Source of the DNA: Sophora flavescens
Lineage: Eukaryota > Streptophyta > Magnoliopsida > Fabales > Fabaceae
DNA length: 64,000 nt
Reading direction: 5' to 3'
NCBI GenBank assembly: GCA_030762895.1
Contig: CM061062.1
Location: 240,118,984 to 240,182,983 of the forward strand
Shown here: positions 58,432 through 64,000 of the stretch, piece after piece
How positions within the stretch are numbered: the first letter of the stretch is position 1
Layout of the letters: every line of letters begins with the position of its first letter
Program-made: the position numbers and the translations under genes
Notes under the pieces: generated by a model
The model's input: the letters and a program-made list of their open reading frames with translations, nothing else
What the model was told of the DNA's origin: nothing
The model's database searches: none

Positions 58432-59740
58432 CTCCAGGTATCCTCCCGCACTCTAGAATCGTAGAAACTAATCCCTCGAGTCGTGAGACCACAAGCATGA
58501 AATTCTTCCTCAAGAGCTTTAACAATGTTGCATTCCTAGAGCCACGATTCGAACTCGAGACCTATGGTTAATGTGGAAGTAGAGGTGGGTATTTGGACTC
58601 TGGTCCGCGGACAAATCCGTTAAACCCGTCAGTCACATGGACTTGGACACCCTAAAATACGGGTCCAAAAAATGCGGGCTTTTGAGTCCGGTCCGCTTAG
58701 CCCGCTGGCTTAACGGACTCGGCCTCCTCGATTCACGGACTCTGTCCGCGGACTGGAGCTGTAAAAAAAAAATACTTGCTGGGCCAACAAAAACTAACCC
58801 ATCTAACCCAAAACCAACCCATCTCACTCTGACACTCACCCATCTCTAACCCTAAACTACTCAGTACCCACTTCTCCTTCAACCTTCATCTCCCTCTCCA
58901 TCTTGCTACTGTAAGGGCAATGTAGTGTTGCTACTGCCAGTTGTGTTTTTCTTGATTTCCTTTTTCCCTTTCTTCGATTCACCATGAGAGAGTGTCATGA
59001 GCTTTTTGCACGAGTGCCATGAAGTCTTTAGGGTGAGTCTCGATGATCTTTGGAGAATGAGTGTAGATGATCACCTGGTTGGCGTCTGCTTTGTTGTACT
59101 TAGGGCTTGTTCACCGAGAGTGATGATGATGATGTTTTTTTAATGGAATGAGAAACCCTATTTGTTTTCTTAAGATTGGTTGTGATTTACTTGCTTTCTT
59201 TGGGTGGAATGGTGCAGGCTCATGATGATGATGAGTTCCAAGTTTTTGAAGCAAAAGAAAAAGGGTAAAGGAAAATGGTGGACGCTATGGAGATCCGTAT
59301 GTTTGTGTTTGAATAGCTATGGATGGTTGAATGGAAGCTAAAATTGAAAAAACGACGCCGCACACGTTGCTACTCGGCAAGAGATAGGAAGAAATCGAAT
59401 ATGTTTGTTTTGCTTAGCTTTCAAAAGATTTGTTGAGGTTTCAGTGAATCCATGGGATAGATCCAAATTTTTGTGCCTTTTTTTCTTTATGTTGTTTTTT
59501 ATTTTATTTTTTTGTTTTCATGGGATAGAGTCCACGGACAATTCGTTTAGTCCGCGGACTATGCGGGCTGGACTTGACTCTATTTTTCGTGAGTCCATTT
59601 TTCATGCGGACTATAAAGTCCGGTCCGTTCAAATGCGACTTATGCGGATCGGACTTAAACGGACCTGATCGTCCGATTTACCCACCTCTATGTGGAAGAG
59701 ACCCATACTATCTCATTCGAGCGCTATTGGGTGTTATATA
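58428..59740 (-). mobile_element. tRNA-derived SINE split by a hAT element
   Basis: The pieces at 58428-58571 and 59691-59740 read together on the minus strand as a tRNA-like head (CAATAGCGCTCGAATGAGAT), a B-box GAGTTCGAATCGTGG, and a body ending next to the (TA)n run. The hAT insertion separates head and B box. Confidence 0.55.
58580..59690 (+). mobile_element. Non-autonomous hAT transposon, 1111 bp
   Basis: The terminal inverted repeats TAGAGGTGGGTA (58580) and its complement TACCCACCTCTA (ending 59690) and an exact 8-bp duplication TGTGGAAG (58572-58579 and 59691-59698) define it. The subterminal regions are full of GTCCG/CGGAC motifs in both orientations (for example GGTCCGCGGAC). No transposase or BED zinc finger frame is present. 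Confidence 0.9.
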
Positions 59741-60099
59741 TGTTAAAGTATATGATAATAATAATTATTATTATTTTTTACTTTTTAAATAGTTTGCCCC
59801 ACCGACCCAAGGTCCCGAATCCATCACCGCGTGCAGACTAACGTGACACCCTAAACTCCTAGGCCACGTGATTAGCTAATTGCGGAAATATTTCTGATTT
59901 ACAAAGCTGATTACTTTTTGAAAGTATCATTTTCTCGATGGATGAGTACACTAAAAATGGTAGTTAATTTTTTTTTCGAGATGAAGGAGGATAAAGGTGA
60001 TGAACACTCAGAACATGAATTGAAGACAACATACATATATAACATGTCCCAATGAAAACCAAGTTTCGAGACATAAGATAGGGCCTTATCAATGGCCAT
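59741..60099 (+). other. Intergenic DNA
   Basis: No gene. A short CCACCGACCCAAGGTCCCGAA block near 59797 looks tRNA- or SINE-related but is too small to call. Confidence 0.3.
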
Positions 60100-61254
60100 T
60101 TCAACGGATGTAGGCATCTAGGAGTTATAACTTAAAAAAAAAAGAGTAAGTAAGACACAGGGGGAAAGAGGTCCTAACCACATCCAAAGATAACTCTAAA
60201 AGTCAGATGACGGAAGATTATCCACAAAATGCTCCAAACTAGTCACTAACAACGCCTGCAGGCAAGATCTCCCCTCGGTAATGGGTCTATAACATCGTGC
60301 CCTCATCAACGGAATCAAGCCGGCCGTCATACATGATCCATAACGTGATCCTCCCGCTCATCTTCCTCCATGACCTCATCGAGGTCCTCCTCGGGGGTCC
60401 TCCTCGGATCCTTCTCGGGTCCTCTCAATTGGCGCTGCGCCTCGTCAGAGGTGGTGGCTCATGTAGTAGTCAGTGAGATCCACAGTCAGTGTGAAGGTAA
60501 TACCAGTGTCGGGAGGCAGCTACCCTCTCCGGTTTCCCACAGTGTGGCTTCTGCTGGATTGGGTCTCACGTCGGCATTTAGATTGGTCGTAGTGATGGCT
60601 CCGTGGTATGTGGCGATGTCGCCCCCGGTGTCTCCGCCATGCCCCCAAGATCCCCTCGCATCGTCAGACCTCAATCTTCGATGTTGTAGGCACGGAGATA
60701 TTGGGATCCATACTGACTCATGTACATACGGCGATACCAAAAGGAAGACAGAATAACAAGTGAAATGAAAGAGCTAGATACCGACAACCAGGATATATCA
60801 TACAACGACCATATATACTGATACATACAACACCTTGCATATTGACATTTTAAACATTACTCATAGGCAAACAACAAGTATTATTTCAAAGGGTCCCATA
60901 CCCGAATCAATCAATTTTTATAAAGATAATGCATGACACTTCAATCATTGAGGCTAAATCTTAATCTCTAAGATACCATCACCATTTTATCATTAATAAA
61001 TAAAGAGTTGATCAGGGCTCATATGCCCACATTTGGCAAGTTGTCTCATCCCCTCATGTACCGGATCAACACCATCACGAATCCCTTATAACGGCCATTA
61101 AGAGATATACATCATCAAATATCACATCTTAGCGGGTATTCGTATACTCAAGCACGTCTGGCAAGGGAAATGCATATGAATAAAAGACTTTTCATTGACG
61201 GACTTTTCTTTGTGTTCACTCTCTTTCTATTTGCCGAGCCCAAGCTAACGATCC
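60100..61254 (-). repeat. Fragment of C-family Ty3/gypsy LTR
   Basis: 60925-61250 aligns by eye with 30605-31030 of the element C LTR: ATGACAC-TCAAT, TCTAATCTCT-GAGATACCA, and the TGCATAT/GT-AAAA-CTTTT block before TTGTCGAGGC/TTTGCCGAGCC. The GC-richer 60240-60740 part has open frames on both strands (for example 60370-60756) but no recognisable protein. It is cut at about 61255 by the LTR of the next element. Confidence 0.5.
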
Positions 61255-62607
61255 TGGTTCCGACAAGTATACCTAGTCGCAAACAAATAATCTGGTGGTG
61301 AGACCGTGATATCGCTTCTCGTGGATCGTGGGGCAAGTACCATTAGCAAATTGGACTACTATCTAAGACGATCGTTTGGATGGAAGGGGAGATCAATACT
61401 AAGTACCAAGCTCAGCAAAAGTAAACAAAACAAAACAAACAAGAATAAAATGTTTTTGGTCTTTTAGGTATTTTTAACAAACACTTAGAATGCAAACAGA
61501 GATGAGGTCAACAAATAGATGAAATTGTTAGGTTAGATTGTGCAATCCTCCCTTGATTGCAATGAAATGATTAACAACACAATTCCTAATTCAATTATGA
61601 CAATCAAATCTTCCGAAATACTCAAACCCTAATGTCTTAGGTGGAATGAGCCTAAAACCGGGCAAATTAAACCCTAATGTCTTAGGTGGATTAACCTGAG
61701 ATTTTGCATTAAGAATCAAGATTTATAAGATTGCAGTATCCCAAGACCTATGTCTAGGTTCATAAACTACTTGGCATTTGATTCATGAGCATGCCTTAAC
61801 ATCAATCTTTCAATTGTCTATCAAAGCAACAAATCATTCCTAGGATGATCAAACCAAGGAAAGCATTAAGCATGGAATCAAACACTCATAAAGAAATAGG
61901 GAATTTGTATTACAATCAAATCATGAGACAACCAGAGTTCGTAGAAGTCATCATCTAACCCCAACAAGAGGTGGTTTAGCTACACATAATCAAAGAGAAA
62001 ACAAAAGAAAAGATACAGGATGAAGGAAGGAAAGAATTCCATGGAAGAATCCACAGCAGAGCCGGAGAGTGTGTTTTTAGGGTCCAGCCCCGCCTTTTCT
62101 CGCCCGGTTCGTATTTATAACTTAGGTGTGCGGCCACGGACCGTGATGGCCATCACGGTCGGGCGTGGCGTGTTACGCCAGGCGGCTCTTCAAATTCTGA
62201 GCATCACCGGTCGTGATGCTCATCACTGCCTAGGCCGTGATCGCTTTTTGCCTTCACTAATTGGTGCATCACGAGTGGATAGCCATCACGGCCGGGGCCG
62301 TAGACACCTTCCGACTTTTGGCTCTTTATCTTCGATTGCTACTATCACAACCGGTGAGCTGGTCATCACGGCTAGGCCGTGATGGGCTCCGCTGCTCATT
62401 TTCTTCTCTTTTCAGCCTCAACCTTCATCCAAGCTTCATCATGGCTAAATCTTGGGCATTTAATCGTAAATTTCTCCAAAACAACACACAAAACCGCTTC
62501 ACCTGTTCCAAGATAAAAACTAACTAATAATCAAATTAAATATGCCTAAACTATACAAAAATGCATGCAAAATGTACATGAAATATGAGGTGAAATCACA
62601 CTCATCA
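61255..62607 (-). repeat. A/D-type 3' LTR on the minus strand
   Basis: On the minus strand it starts TGATGAGTGTGATTTCACC at 62607. It has a palindrome array at 62130-62385, TATAAATA at 62119-62112, and an end resembling the A LTR (GGTCTCACCACC, then GCGACTAGGTATACTTGTC). Its length of about 1353 bp matches the A LTRs, but many differences show it is an older relative. The left end is approximate. Confidence 0.75.
62130..62385 (-). promoter_or_regulatory. Palindrome array in the minus-strand LTR
   Basis: Units such as CATCACGGCTAGGCCGTGATG, CATCACGGCCGGGGCCG and GGTCGTGATGCTCATCAC lie upstream of the TATA box in transcription direction, as in A. Many units carry single substitutions. Confidence 0.55.
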
Positions 62608-64000
62608 AATCACCCCCAAGCTTAAGACTTTGCTTGTCCTCAAGCAAAACCAAGGCCAAAAGATAATTAAACAGAGCAAAGATAGTGAACAAAGAACCCG
62701 AGTAGTAACTAATCAAATATGAGACATTTTCAAATAATTCACCAAGAGACCATCAATTTCAAGTCCAATTAGATGCTTAGGTTCCTAGACTCATATCTCA
62801 CTGATTCGGGCACTCCTTCTCACCTCACTCAAGTGATTAGGGATATATGATAATTAGCTCAATTTCCTCAAGGAATGAATTCTACCATAAGCTTGACTAT
62901 CAACCAAATCTCTCTTTATTAAGAACACATCTAAGAATCAAGAGGTCTTTTACTTTGGTTGTAACGGGCCATGGGATTTATTGTCATGGGAAATCAAGAA
63001 AAAGAAATTTCAAAAAGGCTAGCAAAATATCAATATTTCAAAGACACGACACCTTCTAAAATACCTTTTGGGTTTTGACTCATTTTTTCACCTTTCTTTC
63101 TATCTTTTCTTTTATTTCTCACTTTCTTTATCCCTTCTCAATATATATTTTCTTTTCTTTTCTTTATTTTTCTAAATTTTTCTTTTGTTTGGAGAAGTGG
63201 AGATTTTTAGCTCAATAGAAATATTTTCCAACTTTCTCATCCCATACGTTTTCAACTACCTTTTTACCCTTTTGGTAATACTTTAGAAGGTCTCCCTATC
63301 GGAGCATCATTCATCAATAAATTTCAAGGTACCAAGAAAAGTATTTTATTTTTACGTAGGCTCAAAATTGGGCAACTAAGGGTAGCGTTTAGTCAATGAG
63401 AAGCTCGAGAAGGCAGGAAAAATACCTAGTGCGTCGATCATTTTTCAAATGTTTCAAAAATTTTAAGCTTCAAAATGGTTTTCAAGTCAAGTTCTAGAGA
63501 ATAACTTAATCCAAGAGGAACAACACTCTATCAAAAGAATGGGGTGGATTTAATAGGTACCCCTTAATGGCTCAAAAGCTCACATTTAGCAGTTCAAAAA
63601 TCAATGAGAAACACAAATCTAAGGAACCACATGCTAATGATCAACTTCTCAGTTCATCTCAAGCATTTTATTTGATGCCTTATCACAAGAATAATAAATT
63701 TTTGGTTCAACATAATTCACTATCTCAATTTATTTGGTACTAAGTTCTCACAATTCAGGTTATAAATCTAAGCAGGGGGTAATCGAATCATGTGATCAAG
63801 CTCCAAGAGCTATGCCTATATGAATGCAAAATACAAAATGTAACAATTCAAAAATTTACCAAAATAAATACCCCTACACAAGCTTAAAAGTACATTGTCC
63901 CCAATGGCAAAAAAATCACGTTGATGAGAGGAGAAAAATTGGAACAACTCCACGGGCGATAGCGGGTTGGAGTGAAATAAAATAAAGAAAACAAACAAAA
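62608..64000 (-). mobile_element. 3' internal region of a minus-strand A/D-type element
   Basis: Adjacent to the LTR are the complements of the PPT (CCCCAAGCTT) and of the TTTGCTTG hairpin (CTTTGCTTGTCCTCAAGCAAA, with an intact stem). Further right is sequence parallel to 3200-4458 of A, up to the degraded second hairpin (ACATTGTCCCCAATGGC, 63892). The element continues beyond the window. No gene is visible. Confidence 0.75.

Noticed and set aside
58322..58525. 67-codon minus-strand frame with an Ile-Tyr run
   Set aside because: It is translation of the TA microsatellite and part of the SINE.
60370..60756. 128-codon frame and its minus-strand partner
   Set aside because: They lie in a GC-richer part of a repeat fragment with open frames on both strands and no recognised protein.

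Overview
This window reads as plant nuclear DNA: AT-rich, with long introns, and dominated by nested plant-type transposons. These include Ty3/gypsy elements of Athila type primed by tRNA-Asp, a CACTA element, a hAT element, tRNA-derived SINEs including an Au-like one, and an L1-type LINE. The coding style and repeat mix suggest a eudicot, perhaps a legume. The species cannot be fixed from sequence alone. No prokaryotic, organellar, rRNA or intact tRNA gene was found.

Positions 1-36400 are a nest of mobile elements. The oldest layer is a decayed minus-strand Ty3/gypsy element ('C', 27579-33605, with a second shortened copy at 33886-36397). An Athila-type gag-pro element ('D', 9600-27578, its 5' part off the left edge) appears to sit in C. 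D is broken by three later arrivals. The first is a tandem array of a short non-autonomous LTR element ('A'), with three near-identical LTRs (679-2021, 4459-5798, 8235-9599), lying in D's gag. The second is a 7155-bp CACTA transposon (12736-19890, target duplication TAA). The third is a complete 5690-bp non-autonomous LTR element ('B', 20823-26512, target duplication CCAGA) in D's 3' LTR. A and B share a conserved orphan reading frame and the same tRNA-Asp primer site but have largely different LTRs.

Positions 36400-48700 hold the two credible host genes, facing each other tail to tail. Gene 1 (36967-39037, plus strand, two exons) encodes a conserved-looking protein of unknown function. Gene 2 (48200-41201, minus strand, eight exons, about 1255 aa) encodes a Cys-containing N-terminal region followed by a highly charged coiled coil and a Ser-rich tail. 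Gene 2's exons join in frame, and intron 6 appears to be of GC-AG type. The introns carry two SINEs and a solo LTR.

Positions 48700-64000 are intergenic, repeat-rich DNA. They contain tRNA-like SINE pieces, a decayed minus-strand LINE (49720-52730), MITE-like sequences, a GC-rich island without a recognised gene (56330-56800), a hAT element inserted in a SINE (58580-59690), a C-family LTR fragment, and the 3' LTR and internal end of another A/D-type element on the minus strand (61255-64000).

The most unusual signals are three. Arrays of near-perfect palindromes (core ATCACGGCCGTGAT) lie just upstream of the TATA box in these LTRs and vary in copy number. The CACTA element seems to carry a Dicer-like gene fragment and an antisense piece of Athila LTR. 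Paired hairpin plus polypurine modules keep their stems while the stem sequence changes.
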